DNA of 64,000 nt from contig UQLC01000003.1 in the NCBI GenBank assembly GCA_900541795.1, forward strand, positions 62,001-126,000, given 5' to 3'. The notes beneath the pieces are model-generated. The model was not told where the DNA came from, ran no database searches, and saw nothing but the letters and a program-made list of their open reading frames with translations. Source of the stretch: an uncultured Collinsella sp. GTDB lineage: Bacteria; Actinomycetota; Coriobacteriia; Coriobacteriales; Coriobacteriaceae. Below are positions 25,587 through 34,283 of this stretch, piece after piece. Numbering within the stretch: the stretch's first letter is position 1; every line of letters begins with the position of its first letter. The translations under genes were made by a program, and so were the position numbers.

Positions 25587-25612
25587 TATTGTTAGTGCTA
25601 TACTAACAATAA
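25587..25612 (+). promoter_or_regulatory. Hairpin between the two PFL genes
   Basis: ATTGTTAG-TGCTATA-CTAACAAT, perfect 8-bp stem, right after the PFL stop codon, in AT-rich sequence. No T run follows. It may protect the upstream mRNA end, or mark a processing site that sets the ratio of the two PFL parts. Confidence 0.5.
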
Positions 25613-25670
25613 CTATTACTGATTAGCGCGCCGGTTTCGGCCAGCGCCTATCAATCGAAGGAGACACATT

Positions 25671-25922
25671 ATGAAGGTTTCTGAAGTTTCCGAGACTCAG
25701 GCCGATAACCTGGTCCACATGCTCGACGCTTACGCCGAGAAGGGTGGCCACCACCTGAACATCAACGTCTTCAACCGTGAGACGCTGCTCGACGCTCAGG
25801 CTCACCCCGAGAAGTACCCGCAGCTGACCATCCGCGTTTCCGGCTATGCCGTGAACTTCCACACGCTCACCAAGGAGCAGCAGGACGAGGTCATTGCGCG
25901 TACCTTCCACGACAAGTTCTAA
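25671..25922 (+). CDS. grcA: Separate glycyl-radical domain protein of pyruvate formate-lyase
   Basis: 83 residues. Nearly the whole chain is the PFL C-terminal domain: GGHHLNINVFNRETLLDA, PEKYPQLTIRVSGYAVNF (radical Gly at position 58), then LTKEQQDEVIARTFHDKF to the end. In E. coli a 127-residue stand-alone protein of this kind (GrcA/YfiD) repairs oxygen-cut PFL. Here the main PFL has no such domain, so this protein must supply the radical in normal catalysis, not merely as a spare part. It has AAGGAGA 7 nt upstream of its ATG. The activase PflA is encoded about 7 kb downstream. A family A palindrome begins 28 nt after the stop. Confidence 0.92.
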   Translation: MKVSEVSETQADNLVHMLDAYAEKGGHHLNINVFNRETLLDAQAHPEKYPQLTIRVSGYAVNFHTLTKEQQDEVIARTFHDKF

Positions 25923-25950
25923 AGGGGTTTAACTCCCGCAGGATCGCCGG

Positions 25951-26070
25951 GCCGCTTTGGGTTACTTTCCAAAACGTCCTCGGACATGCAAAGAGGCTCC
26001 GCTGCGCGCGTTGCGCGGCGGAGCCTCTTTGCGTCCTGCGGGATGTTTTGGAAAATAACCCAAAACCGGC
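25951..26070 (+). repeat. Two-tier 3'-UTR palindrome, family A copy 2
   Basis: Outer arms 25951-25975 and 26045-26070 pair with two or three mismatches (GGGTTACTTTCCAAAAC opposite GTTTTGGAAAATAACCC). Core GTCCTCGGACATG (25976-25988), inner stem GCAAAGAGGCTCCGC / GCGGAGCCTCTTTGC, right core CTGCGGGATG. Starts 28 nt after the glycyl-radical gene stop, sense orientation. Confidence 0.82.
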
Positions 26071-26189
26071 CATGTGGGGTCCTTTGGAGTCACCCTTTAG
26101 GCGGAACTCTCCTAATTATTTGGATGAGTCGTTTACTTACTTGTACTGTTACCGTCTTCCCGCTGTTGTTGGGGTATGCTTTGTTCGTA

Positions 26190-26207
26190 TGTAAACGTAT
26201 GACATGT
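26190..26207. promoter_or_regulatory. LacI-type operator O1 (upstream of the regulator gene)
   Basis: TGTAAACGTATGACATGT, similar to the three sites near 27289-27373 (consensus TGAAAACGATTGACATAT). It lies 18 bp before the LacI-type start codon, so autoregulation is likely. Confidence 0.6.
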
Positions 26208-26224
26208 TGATGGGGGAGGGTGCT

Positions 26225-27235
26225 ATGGCTCGCGAGAGTGCTCGTTCTAAGGATACGGCTAAGCCTGGCATCAAGGAAGTTGCGGCGGTGGCGGGGGTTT
26301 CGCCTACTACGGTATCTCGTGTGCTTAATAATCGTGGCTATATTAGCCAAGAGACCCGCGATAAGGTCCATGCCGCGATGAAGCGCATCAACTATACGCC
26401 CAACGATATCGCTCGTGCCATGCTCAACGGTCGCCTGAATCTTATCGGTATGATCGTCCCCTATGTCAGCAGTCCGTTTCATGCCCAAGTGGTTCAAGTC
26501 ATTGAGCATACCCTGGCCGAAAACGGTTTTAAGATGCTGCTGTGCAATAGCGCCAATCGACCCGAGCTTGAGCGCTCTTATATCGACATGCTTCGACGCA
26601 ATATGGTTGATGGCGTCATCGTCAACTCGCTTAATATCGGTGCCGAGGCGTATGCCGAGATGGGCTTGAGTCTGGTTGGTATCGACTGCGACCTTGGCGA
26701 AGCCTCTGTTCAGATTGCGAGCGACAGCTATAGCATCGGCGAACTTGCCACGCGTCGCCTGATCGATGACGGATGTTCACGCATCCTGTGCCTGCGCAGC
26801 AATAGCCGCATGCGCATGCCTGCCAATAAGCGTACCGATGCCTACCTCGATGTTGTTGAGCAGGCCGGTTTGCCCGCGCTTGTCCGTGAGGTCGAGTTCG
26901 TTAAGCCCGACGACGAAAAGAGCGCGGTCGTTGCGAAGATCCTCGATGAGAACCCCGATATTGACGGCATCTTTGCGGGAGACGACACGATGGCGGCCAT
27001 CTGCCTCAACGTGATGAAGCAGCGCGGCTTGAGCGCTCCGGATGATATTAAGGTCGTGGGCGCGGATGGTGCCCGCCGCACTATGACGTTTATGCCTGAC
27101 TTAACAACCGTGCGCCAAGATATCGATCGCATCGGTGAGCTCGCGGCGCAATCCATCGTCGCTCTTGTTAACGGTGAAAAGCCCGAATCGAATATCAAGC
27201 TCCCCGTTGAACTCATTGAGGGTAAAACCGCGTAG
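26225..27235 (+). CDS. scrR: LacI-family regulator of sucrose use
   Basis: 336 residues. N-terminal helix-turn-helix and hinge (IKEVAAVAGVSPTTVSRVLN, then GYISQETRDKVHAAMKRINY), followed by a periplasmic-binding-protein-like effector domain (LIGMIVPYVSSPFHAQVV ... IFAGDDTMAAICLNVMKQ ... VVGADG). Start ATG 26225 follows GGGGGAGGG. It sits just before GH32, sucrose PTS and a second GH32 gene; operator-like sites occur before both it and the GH32 gene. The inducer is probably a fructose- or sucrose-derived sugar phosphate, by analogy with ScrR; inferred. Confidence 0.85.
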   Translation: MARESARSKDTAKPGIKEVAAVAGVSPTTVSRVLNNRGYISQETRDKVHAAMKRINYTPNDIARAMLNGRLNLIGMIVPYVSSPFHAQVVQVIEHTLAENGFKMLLCNSANRPELERSYIDMLRRNMVDGVIVNSLNIGAEAYAEMGLSLVGIDCDLGEASVQIASDSYSIGELATRRLIDDGCSRILCLRSNSRMRMPANKRTDAYLDVVEQAGLPALVREVEFVKPDDEKSAVVAKILDENPDIDGIFAGDDTMAAICLNVMKQRGLSAPDDIKVVGADGARRTMTFMPDLTTVRQDIDRIGELAAQSIVALVNGEKPESNIKLPVELIEGKTA

Positions 27236-27288
27236 TTCATCCCGTGCCAAAAGAATTCCTCAAACGCCTCTGATGACCGTTCGCCGGC

Positions 27289-27306
27289 ATATGTCAACCG
27301 TTTGCC
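27289..27306 (-). promoter_or_regulatory. LacI-type operator O2
   Basis: ATATGTCAACCGTTTGCC: reverse-oriented match to TGAAAACGATTGACATAT, between the regulator and the GH32 gene. Confidence 0.5.
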
Positions 27307-27338
27307 GACGACTGGAACTGCGAAAAGACGTATTGGTG

Positions 27339-27356
27339 TGAAAACGTTTGACATAT
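27339..27356 (+). promoter_or_regulatory. LacI-type operator O3
   Basis: TGAAAACGTTTGACATAT, upstream half of a tandem pair 17 bp apart, about 65 bp before the GH32 start. Confidence 0.7.
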
Positions 27357-27373
27357 GAAAACGATTGACATAT
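27356..27373 (+). promoter_or_regulatory. LacI-type operator O4
   Basis: TGAAAACGATTGACATAT, identical to O3 except one base and directly adjoining it (17-bp period, overlapping one base). A TTGACA-like -35 box is embedded, so binding would block the promoter. Confidence 0.7.
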
Positions 27374-27419
27374 CTTGCAGTTGTACCGAGTTAGTATCTC
27401 GTGAGAAAGGAAGTCTCGG

Positions 27420-28802
27420 ATGCACAAGGTGTATTACCAGCCTGAGGGAATTTGGGTAGGCGACATCATGCCGTACGGCGAGGACGGCACGTTCTATCTC
27501 TATCATCAGCGTGACACGCGAAACCCCGGACCTTTCGGAGAGCCGTTTGGCTGGGCACTCGCGACAACCAAGGATTTCGTCAACTACAAAGACTTTGGCG
27601 AGAGCCTTGAGCGTGGCGGCGACGAGGAAGTCGACCAGTATGTTTATGCCGGCACGGTGTTTAAGGTGGGCGACAAGTACCATGCGCTCTACACTGGTTG
27701 CAATCGCGATAAGGTCAAGGCACGTTTGATGAAGCAGGTTCTTCTTCACGCAACGAGTGACGACGCCGTCAAGTGGGAGAAGAACATCGCCGAGACGCTG
27801 CTTCCGCCCCAGGAGGGTTACGATGACCGCAACTGGCGCGATCCCTTTGTGCTCTGGGATGAGGAGAACGAAGAGTACATGCTCATCCTCGGCACGCGTG
27901 TGGGCGAGGACAAGCGTCTGATGACCGGTCGTCTGGTCAAGTTCACCTCCAAGGACCTGGATACCTGGGAGTTCCAGGGCGACTGGTGGAATCCGGGCCT
28001 GTACACCATGTTCGAGATGCCTGATCTCTTTAAGATGGGCGACTGGTGGTATCTGGTGTTCTCCGAGTACAGTGATGGCAACAAGACCCGTTATCGCATG
28101 TCTCGCTCCATCAACGGTCCTTGGATCACTCCTGCGGACGATTCCTTCGATGGCCGCGCGTACTATGCCGCGCGTACCGCATTTGATGGCGAGCGCCGCG
28201 TTCTCTTTGGTTGGGTTCCTACGCGTGACGAGGGCGGCGACCCCAGCTCTTACCTATGGGGTGGCACCTTTATGCCCCTCGAGATCGTTCAGCGTGCCGA
28301 CGGAACGCTCGGCACCAAGCTCCCCGACAGCATGCTTGGCGCCTTTGGCGAGGCTAAGGCAGTCGAGACCTTTGAGCTTTCCTGCGAGTCGGGCAAGATC
28401 GAGCAGGTGCTCGCCGCGGATGCCGGCTCCACCTACTTGCTCGATGCCGACATTGAGCTCGGCGGTAACGCTGCCGGCTTCTCGGTCAAGTTCGCCGAGG
28501 ACGCCGAGACCGGTCTTGCCTATGAGTTCCGCGCCAACCTGCGCGAGGGCAAGCTCGAGTTCACGCCGGCTCCCCAGTACCCGTGGTTCCAGGTCAACAA
28601 CATGGGCCTCGAGCGTCCGTTGTTCTTTAAGGGCGAGGGCACTCACCATGTGCGTCTGGTCGTCGACGACGACATCGCGACCATCTTTGTCGATGATGTT
28701 GCGCTCAACGCTCGCTTCTGCAACAAGCAGGGCCAGGGTGTGGCGCTTACCGTCACCGACGGTGCGCTCAAGTGCGCAAACGCAACGATCGCGTCTCTGT
28801 AG
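27420..28802 (+). CDS. GH32 fructosidase-like enzyme
   Basis: 460 residues. Five-bladed propeller of glycoside hydrolase family 32 followed by a C-terminal beta-sandwich (from about 315). The nucleophile motif, WMNDPNG in most members, is WVGDIMPY here (Asp kept, flanks changed). The transition-state motif RDP is WRDPFV and the acid/base motif is FEMPD (usually ECPD). So catalytic Asp-Asp-Glu are all present in a divergent setting. GH32 enzymes cleave terminal fructose from sucrose, sucrose-6-phosphate, inulin or levan; which one here is open. No signal peptide, so cytoplasmic. AAAGGA before the ATG. First gene after the operator pair and 45 bp before the PTS gene. Confidence 0.85.
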   Translation: MHKVYYQPEGIWVGDIMPYGEDGTFYLYHQRDTRNPGPFGEPFGWALATTKDFVNYKDFGESLERGGDEEVDQYVYAGTVFKVGDKYHALYTGCNRDKVKARLMKQVLLHATSDDAVKWEKNIAETLLPPQEGYDDRNWRDPFVLWDEENEEYMLILGTRVGEDKRLMTGRLVKFTSKDLDTWEFQGDWWNPGLYTMFEMPDLFKMGDWWYLVFSEYSDGNKTRYRMSRSINGPWITPADDSFDGRAYYAARTAFDGERRVLFGWVPTRDEGGDPSSYLWGGTFMPLEIVQRADGTLGTKLPDSMLGAFGEAKAVETFELSCESGKIEQVLAADAGSTYLLDADIELGGNAAGFSVKFAEDAETGLAYEFRANLREGKLEFTPAPQYPWFQVNNMGLERPLFFKGEGTHHVRLVVDDDIATIFVDDVALNARFCNKQGQGVALTVTDGALKCANATIASL

Positions 28803-28847
28803 CGGCAACGAACCGTTTTATGATTTAGAAAAGGAATGGAGAGGAAC

Positions 28848-30299
28848 ATGGACTACAAGGCAGTGTCCCAGCAAGTCGTCGACAACGTCGGCGGACTGGA
28901 GAACATCGAGGGCGCCACGCATTGCGTGACCCGTCTGCGTCTGGTGCTCAAGGATACGAGCAAATACAACAAGGCCGAGCTCGAGAACATCGATGGCGTC
29001 AAGGGCGTGCTGTACAACAGCGGCCAGCTCATGATCATCTTCGGTACCGGTACCGTCAACAAGGTTTACGATGAGTTTATGGCTCTGACGGGCGTTAAGG
29101 AGATCAGTGCTTCCGAGGTCAAGGGCGCTGAGGCGGACAAGAAGGGCAAGTTCTTCTCGGTCCTCAAGGTATTCTCGGACATCTTTATCCCCATCATTCC
29201 CGCCTTCGTCGGCGCTGCAATCATCATCGGCCTTAAGTCGCTGATCGTTGCCAACGGCCTCTTTGGCATGGAAGGCAGCCTCGCCGATCACAGCGAGTTC
29301 CTCAAGAACCTCGCAAGCTTCTTTGCCATTATCGCCACCACGTTCGACTACCTGCCTGTCCTGGTTATGTACAGCGCGGTCAAGCGTTTTGGCGGTAACC
29401 CGATCCTGGGCATCCTCGTCGGTATCGTCATGGTTCACCCGAGCCTTATGAACCGCAACACGTTCGTTATGGACCCGACGGGTGCTGAGTATTGGAACTT
29501 TGGTCCGCTATCCATTCCCATGGTTGCTTTCCAGGGCGGCGTATTCCCTGCAATCCTGACTGCCTGGTTTATGGCCAAGGTCGAAAAGATTGCCCAGAAG
29601 TACATCCCCGAGGTCGTTTCGTTCGTCTTTGTCCCGACCGTTACCCTGATTCTTGCTAACGTCGCCCTGTTCACCGTGTTCGGCCCGCTCGGCAACCTGA
29701 TCGGTGACGTCCTCGCCGGCGTAATCGATATCCTGTACAACAGGATGGGCGTCTTTGGTGCCTTTGTCTTCGCCGCGTTCCTGCAGCCGCTCGTCGTTAC
29801 CGGTACGCATCAGTTCATCCAGGGTATCGAGGCAAACCTTGTTGCCACGACTGGCTTCAACTACATCCAGGCCATCTGGTCGGTTTCCATCATCGCCCAG
29901 GGCGGCGGCGCCATCGGTATGTACCTCATTCACAAGAAGCACTCCAAAGAGCGCAACATCTGCATGTCGTCCTTTATCCCGACGCTGGTCGGAATCTCCG
30001 AGCCCGCTATCTTTGCTGCAAACATGCGCTATTCGATCATTCCGTTCATCTGCGCATGCATCGGTGCAGGCTGCGGCGGTGCCTTCGTCAAGCTCTTTGA
30101 GGTGCGCGCTATCGGTCAGGGTCTGACCGGCGTGCTTGGCCTGCTCATCGTCACGCCCGAGACCCTCGTGTGGTATGTGGCTGGCAATCTCATCGCCTTT
30201 ATCGTGCCGATCGTCTTGATCTTTGCCTACAACAAGGCAAAGGGCGTGCCGACCACCGATGAAGAGGGCGCTGGCGCTGGCTTCGACGTTAGCTTCTAG
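28848..30299 (+). CDS. scrA: PTS EIIBC component, sucrose type
   Basis: 483 residues. N-terminal EIIB (about 1-90) with the phospho-accepting Cys in ATHCVTRLRLVL; then EIIC with about ten membrane segments and the conserved GISEPAIFAAN sugar-binding motif (about 385-396). No EIIA domain is fused, so phosphate must come from an EIIA elsewhere. Start ATG 28848 is preceded by GGAGAGG; an ATG 12 nt upstream is in frame but covers the ribosome binding site. Sits between two GH32 genes, hence uptake of sucrose (or a fructoside) as the 6-phosphate. Confidence 0.9.
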   Translation: MDYKAVSQQVVDNVGGLENIEGATHCVTRLRLVLKDTSKYNKAELENIDGVKGVLYNSGQLMIIFGTGTVNKVYDEFMALTGVKEISASEVKGAEADKKGKFFSVLKVFSDIFIPIIPAFVGAAIIIGLKSLIVANGLFGMEGSLADHSEFLKNLASFFAIIATTFDYLPVLVMYSAVKRFGGNPILGILVGIVMVHPSLMNRNTFVMDPTGAEYWNFGPLSIPMVAFQGGVFPAILTAWFMAKVEKIAQKYIPEVVSFVFVPTVTLILANVALFTVFGPLGNLIGDVLAGVIDILYNRMGVFGAFVFAAFLQPLVVTGTHQFIQGIEANLVATTGFNYIQAIWSVSIIAQGGGAIGMYLIHKKHSKERNICMSSFIPTLVGISEPAIFAANMRYSIIPFICACIGAGCGGAFVKLFEVRAIGQGLTGVLGLLIVTPETLVWYVAGNLIAFIVPIVLIFAYNKAKGVPTTDEEGAGAGFDVSF

Positions 30300-30338
30300 T
30301 TGAGCCGTTCAGTGTAATCTGAGGATAAGTCCATTTGA

Positions 30339-30376
30339 GGAAGGGCGTTCGACTCGTGTGAGTCGAGCGTCCTTCC
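30339..30376 (+). terminator. Intercistronic hairpin scrA-scrB
   Basis: 17-bp stem GGAAGGGCGTTCGACTC / GAGTCGAGCGTCCTTCC with two wobble pairs and a 4-nt loop. No T run, so it may stabilise the upstream mRNA or reduce read-through to the second GH32 gene. Confidence 0.6.
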
Positions 30377-30400
30377 CCATAGACGAGAAAGTCAACGGCG

Positions 30401-31843
30401 ATGTTAAATCAAAAAAACAAGGTGACACGCGCGGACTATGAGCAGTGGCGTGTCGGACAGGATGAGACGGCGGCTCGCATCGCGTCCGACCCCGATAGGC
30501 TTCTGTTCCATGTGGAGCCTGAGCTTGGCTGGCTCAACGACCCCAACGGTTTGGTTCAGATTGGTGATACGTATCACATCTATCATCAATACGATCCGTT
30601 CGATGCTGCGCATGGCGGTCCAGTGCTTTGGAACCATCTGACGACAAAGGATTTTGTGACGTACGAGAATCACGGCCCCGTGCTGTTCCCCGATTCCGAT
30701 TTGGATTCGAGCGGAGCGTATTCTGGTTCTGCCTTTGTACGTGATGGCAAGATTCACTACTTCTATACCGGCAACGTCAAGCATTTTGACCGCGATGATT
30801 ACGACTACGTGTTGACGGGCCGTGAGCAAAACCAGATTCATATGGTTGCCGAGAATCCCGACGAATTGGGCGAGAAACGCATAGCTGTTGGGCCGGTCGA
30901 TTACCCCGACAATATCGGTACGCACGTGCGCGACCCCAAGATCCTTGAACACGACGGTATCTACTACATGGTTCTTGGCGCTCGTACGAAAGACGACCGT
31001 GGCTGCGTGCTTGTCTATACCTCGCGTGATCTAGAGAGCTGGGGCTATGCGACGCGCATTGAGCTGGGCGAGAAGTTTGGCTTTATGTGGGAGTGTCCTG
31101 ATCTGTTTGAGCTCGATGGCGAGCTTATTCTCGTTTGCTGTCCGCAGGGCGTGCCCGCCGATGGCTGGCGTTACCGCAATCCGCATCAGTGCGTGTGGTT
31201 TCCCATCGAGGCCGATTGGGGGGCGCCGAGCTTTAAGATCGTCGGCCAGGGCATGCCTCCGATGGTTGATGCCGGTTTTGATTTCTATGCCCCGCAGTCC
31301 TTTGAGGATGCTGCAGGTCGGCGTTTGATGATCGGATGGTCGGGTTGTCCCGATGCGACGGCAGAAAGCCCGACGGTGGCACGCGGGTGGCAGTGCGCGT
31401 TGACGGTGCCGCGAGAGCTGAGCATGCGCGATGGTAAGCTCTGTCAGCAGCCGGTGCACGAGATTGAGAGGATGCGCGGCGACTGCGTTCGCGCGACAGG
31501 CGGTGAAACCGTTGAGGAGCCGGGCCGCCTGTTTGACCTTGTGGTTTCCTGTGAGGGCGCCAAGATGGTCGAGCTCGAGATCCGCAAGGGTGTCTTTGTG
31601 CGCTATGCAGACGGGATGCTTACCCTTGACATGGGTGGCGAAGGCTATGGGCGCGACCAGAGGTCGATCGAGCTCAGCGAGCTTCGCGACCTGCGCGTGC
31701 TTTCGGACACTACGATGGTCGAGATTTTTGCCAACGGCGGCGAGGCGGCACTTACGAGCCGTACCTATTCGCCGGCGGTTCCGGCGATGGAGCTGCATGC
31801 CAAGGGTGCGGCGTCGATGAATTTCTACCGCCTCGCTCATTAA
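30401..31843 (+). CDS. scrB: Sucrose-6-phosphate hydrolase (GH32)
   Basis: 480 residues. Classical GH32 motifs: WLNDPNG (nucleophile Asp, about residue 46), FVYTG-like SGSAFVRDG, RDPKI (stabiliser) and WECPD (acid/base Glu). C-terminal beta-sandwich ends with VEIFANGGE, a typical invertase ending. Splits sucrose-6-phosphate into glucose-6-phosphate and fructose in the cytoplasm after PTS uptake. No signal peptide. It is the better match to ScrB of the two GH32 proteins here. Ribosome binding site is weak (GAGAAAG). Confidence 0.92.
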   Translation: MLNQKNKVTRADYEQWRVGQDETAARIASDPDRLLFHVEPELGWLNDPNGLVQIGDTYHIYHQYDPFDAAHGGPVLWNHLTTKDFVTYENHGPVLFPDSDLDSSGAYSGSAFVRDGKIHYFYTGNVKHFDRDDYDYVLTGREQNQIHMVAENPDELGEKRIAVGPVDYPDNIGTHVRDPKILEHDGIYYMVLGARTKDDRGCVLVYTSRDLESWGYATRIELGEKFGFMWECPDLFELDGELILVCCPQGVPADGWRYRNPHQCVWFPIEADWGAPSFKIVGQGMPPMVDAGFDFYAPQSFEDAAGRRLMIGWSGCPDATAESPTVARGWQCALTVPRELSMRDGKLCQQPVHEIERMRGDCVRATGGETVEEPGRLFDLVVSCEGAKMVELEIRKGVFVRYADGMLTLDMGGEGYGRDQRSIELSELRDLRVLSDTTMVEIFANGGEAALTSRTYSPAVPAMELHAKGAASMNFYRLAH

Positions 31844-32113
31844 CCGTGTATGGAGCACGATTGGACTTGTTGGGCGGAATGTGTCGCAGTTGCCGCGGCC
31901 AACTACCGGTTATCGCGCATAGCGACCGTTTGCGGAATAAGTAACACTCCTTAATAAACCGTGTAGAATCTCAGATAAGCACGGAGTTTTCCAGGGAGAC
32001 GCTGTCCTTTGTTGTGCGCAAGGGGCGGCGTCTCTTTGGCGCTTGGAGGCTGTTGCGCAACAGCGCGGTGGGCTGTGCTTGATATTGGAAAGTCGACGTT
32101 GAGATGGGTCGTG
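31844..32113 (+). other. Intergenic region before the DegV gene
   Basis: 270 bp. Contains a TAGAAT box (about 31969), a stem GAGACGCTG / CGGCGTCTC followed by TTTGG (about 31998-32037), and palindrome CTGTTGCGCAACAG (32050-32063). The first could be a promoter; the hairpin may be a terminator or part of a leader. Confidence 0.4.
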
Positions 32114-32974
32114 ATGATAATGGGCAAGTACGTAATCGTGGTTGAGTCTGGTTCGGATGTGACGCCGGAGCTCTGCGAGCGCTACGGCATCGTGCGCGTG
32201 CCCATGCATGTTACGATTGGTGACGAGACCGTCGAGGACGGCTCGATCGATCCGCTCGAGATTTATTCGCGCTGCAACGAGTTTGGTGTGATGCCCAAGA
32301 CCAGTGGCTGTTCGCCAGCGGATTTTGCTCACGTGTACGACCGCATTCACGCTGAGCAGCCCGACGCGACCATTTTGCATTTCGCGTATTCCGAAGCCAC
32401 GACCTGCTCACACCAGTCCTCCAAGATTGCAGCTAAGGGCCGCGACTACGTGTTCTCCATGGACACGCGCTTTGTCTCGGTGGGCCAGTCGCTTGTTGTC
32501 GTCGAGACCGCCAAATACATCGAGGCTCACCCCGATGCCACCGTCGACGAGATCTTTGCATTTACGAACTCCGTCATGGACCGCGTGCTGCTGGGCTTTG
32601 TCCCAACCGATCTCGCCTTCCTTAAGGCCGGCGGTCGTTTGTCCAACGTGGCATTCCTCGGTGCCCATCTGCTCAAGATTAAGCCCTGCATTGAGGTGAC
32701 GGGTGGTAAGTTCGTGGCGACCAAGAAGTTCCGCGGTTCTATGCTTAAGTGCGCCCGTGCCTTTATTGATCACATGGTAGAGAAGGGCGAGATCGACTAC
32801 TCGCATATTGGCCTGGCGTATTCGGTGGGTCTTTCCGAGGAGTTACGCGACGACATGGAAGTCTATGCACACGATCTTGGCTTTAAGGACGTTACCTGGA
32901 CTCAGGTCGGCGGCGTCATCTCGAGCCACTGCGGCCCAACCGCCTTCGGCGCGGTGCTCACGCTTAAGGCGTAA
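32114..32974 (+). CDS. DegV-family (fatty-acid-binding) protein
   Basis: 286 residues, standard DegV size. MGKYVIVVESGSDVTPEL is the N-terminal strand and SD/T loop; GDETVEDG, TSGCSPADF (lipid head-group loop), SMDTRFVSVGQ, FLKAGGRLS and HCGPTAFG at the C terminus are family hallmarks. DegV/FakB proteins hold a fatty acid for transfer to a kinase (FakA), which is not seen in this window. Start taken at ATG 32114; ATG 32120 is equally possible. The frame runs upstream but shows no family similarity. Confidence 0.85.
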   Translation: MIMGKYVIVVESGSDVTPELCERYGIVRVPMHVTIGDETVEDGSIDPLEIYSRCNEFGVMPKTSGCSPADFAHVYDRIHAEQPDATILHFAYSEATTCSHQSSKIAAKGRDYVFSMDTRFVSVGQSLVVVETAKYIEAHPDATVDEIFAFTNSVMDRVLLGFVPTDLAFLKAGGRLSNVAFLGAHLLKIKPCIEVTGGKFVATKKFRGSMLKCARAFIDHMVEKGEIDYSHIGLAYSVGLSEELRDDMEVYAHDLGFKDVTWTQVGGVISSHCGPTAFGAVLTLKA

Positions 32975-33148
32975 AGGCCGCAGGCGAGCGTTCTTCAGCC
33001 TGACATCTCGACGTAGCCCCCAGCCATGGTGATAGGGGATAGATTAAAACGTGCCGTTCTAGTCCGAGACGTTTAAACGCAAACGCATGGGCTAGAATGG
33101 CTCTGGCATTTTAATTGGTTGCATCCAAGGAGAGGCAAGGTAGCGCGA

Positions 33149-33967
33149 ATGGCAGAAATGACGCTTGAGGGTGTGGACGCTCGTCCCGAGGACTCTGCGT
33201 TTGCCCTTGGCCGCGTGCATTCGATCGAGACGATGGGAACGGTCGACGGACCCGGCATCCGCTTTGTGGTGTTTGTTCAGGGCTGTCCCATGCGCTGCGC
33301 GTATTGCCACAATCCCGATACCTGGTCGGTCAACGGCGGCACGATGGTGACCGTCGAGCACCTCATGGACGAGTTCCAGAGTAACCATGAGTTCTATCGC
33401 AGCGGCGGAATTACGGTTTCGGGCGGCGAGCCACTTCTGCAGCCCGAGTTTTTGGCCGACCTGTTCCGTGCAATGCACAACAACCCCGATGGTCGTGTAC
33501 ATACCTGCCTGGATAGCTGTGGCTATGCGTTCGATCCCGCGCATCCCGAGAAGTTCGATGCTGTTCTCAACGAGACCGACATGGTACTGCTCGATATTAA
33601 GCATGCCGACCCGGTCGAGCATAAAAAGCTGACTGGGTGCGATCCCGCACGCATTCTGGCGTTTGGCGATGAGCTTGCACGTCGCAAGATCAAGGTCGTT
33701 ATCCGCCACGTGGTGGTGCCGGGCATTACCGACACGGTGGAGGAGTGCGAGAAGCTCGGTCGCCTCATCGCTCCATGGCACAACGTGGTGGGCCTGGAAA
33801 TGCTGCCGTATCACACGATGGGTGTCGTCAAGTACGAGCAACTGGGCATTCCCTATAAGCTCGAGGGCGTGCCCCAGATGGATACCGCGCGCATGCCCGA
33901 GTTGCGTAATGCCGTTATGACCGGCATGAAAAAGCGCCGTGCGGAGCTAAAAAACGCCATCGGCTAG
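33149..33967 (+). CDS. pflA: Pyruvate formate-lyase activating enzyme
   Basis: 272 residues, radical SAM protein. Cluster cysteines CPMRCAYC (C46, C50, C53), then GGITVSGGEPLLQ (SAM-binding GGE), VHTCLDSCGYAF, LLDIKHAD and VVPGITDT: all typical of PflA. It uses SAM and a 4Fe-4S cluster to place a radical on the PFL glycine; here the target glycine is in the 83-residue protein at 25671-25922, so this activase must work on a detached domain or a two-protein complex. Not in the pfl operon: it is a separate unit with a TAGAAT box about 55 nt upstream. Confidence 0.93.
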   Translation: MAEMTLEGVDARPEDSAFALGRVHSIETMGTVDGPGIRFVVFVQGCPMRCAYCHNPDTWSVNGGTMVTVEHLMDEFQSNHEFYRSGGITVSGGEPLLQPEFLADLFRAMHNNPDGRVHTCLDSCGYAFDPAHPEKFDAVLNETDMVLLDIKHADPVEHKKLTGCDPARILAFGDELARRKIKVVIRHVVVPGITDTVEECEKLGRLIAPWHNVVGLEMLPYHTMGVVKYEQLGIPYKLEGVPQMDTARMPELRNAVMTGMKKRRAELKNAIG

Positions 33968-34283
33968 CGTGCCATTTTCGCGCCCCAAAGGCACTCATTG
34001 GGGACAGACTTAAATGAGCGCCCCTGGGCACCAAGTTGATTGCCAAAGAGCCCCGTCAAGTTGCGGTGGAATAGTTCTTGTTTTTCGGCTTATGCCGCCC
34101 AAACAGGAACTATTTCACCGCAACTGCGTTTTGGGTAGAGATGTGCAACAGAATTGGCAAAAATGCATAGAAACGCTTGTGGTTTCTTTAAAGACACCTT
34201 AAACGCCGCTGAATATCTTTGGAAAGAAATGCCTGCTCGGTATCATGCTGCTCGTATATAAACGGTAGCAGTCAGGAGACCAC
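33968..34283. other. Intergenic region with family C palindrome
   Basis: 316 bp. Apart from the palindrome at 34059-34125 it contains CATTGGGGACAGACTTAAATG (34002-34022 without its first base), itself a weak inverted repeat, and a TATAAA-like box before the next gene. Confidence 0.45.
34059..34125. repeat. Family C palindrome, copy 1
   Basis: AGTTGCGGTGGAATAGTTCT opposite GGAACTATTTCACCGCAACT: about 24-bp arms, few mismatches, 17-nt loop. A second copy is at 57605-57671. Confidence 0.75.
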
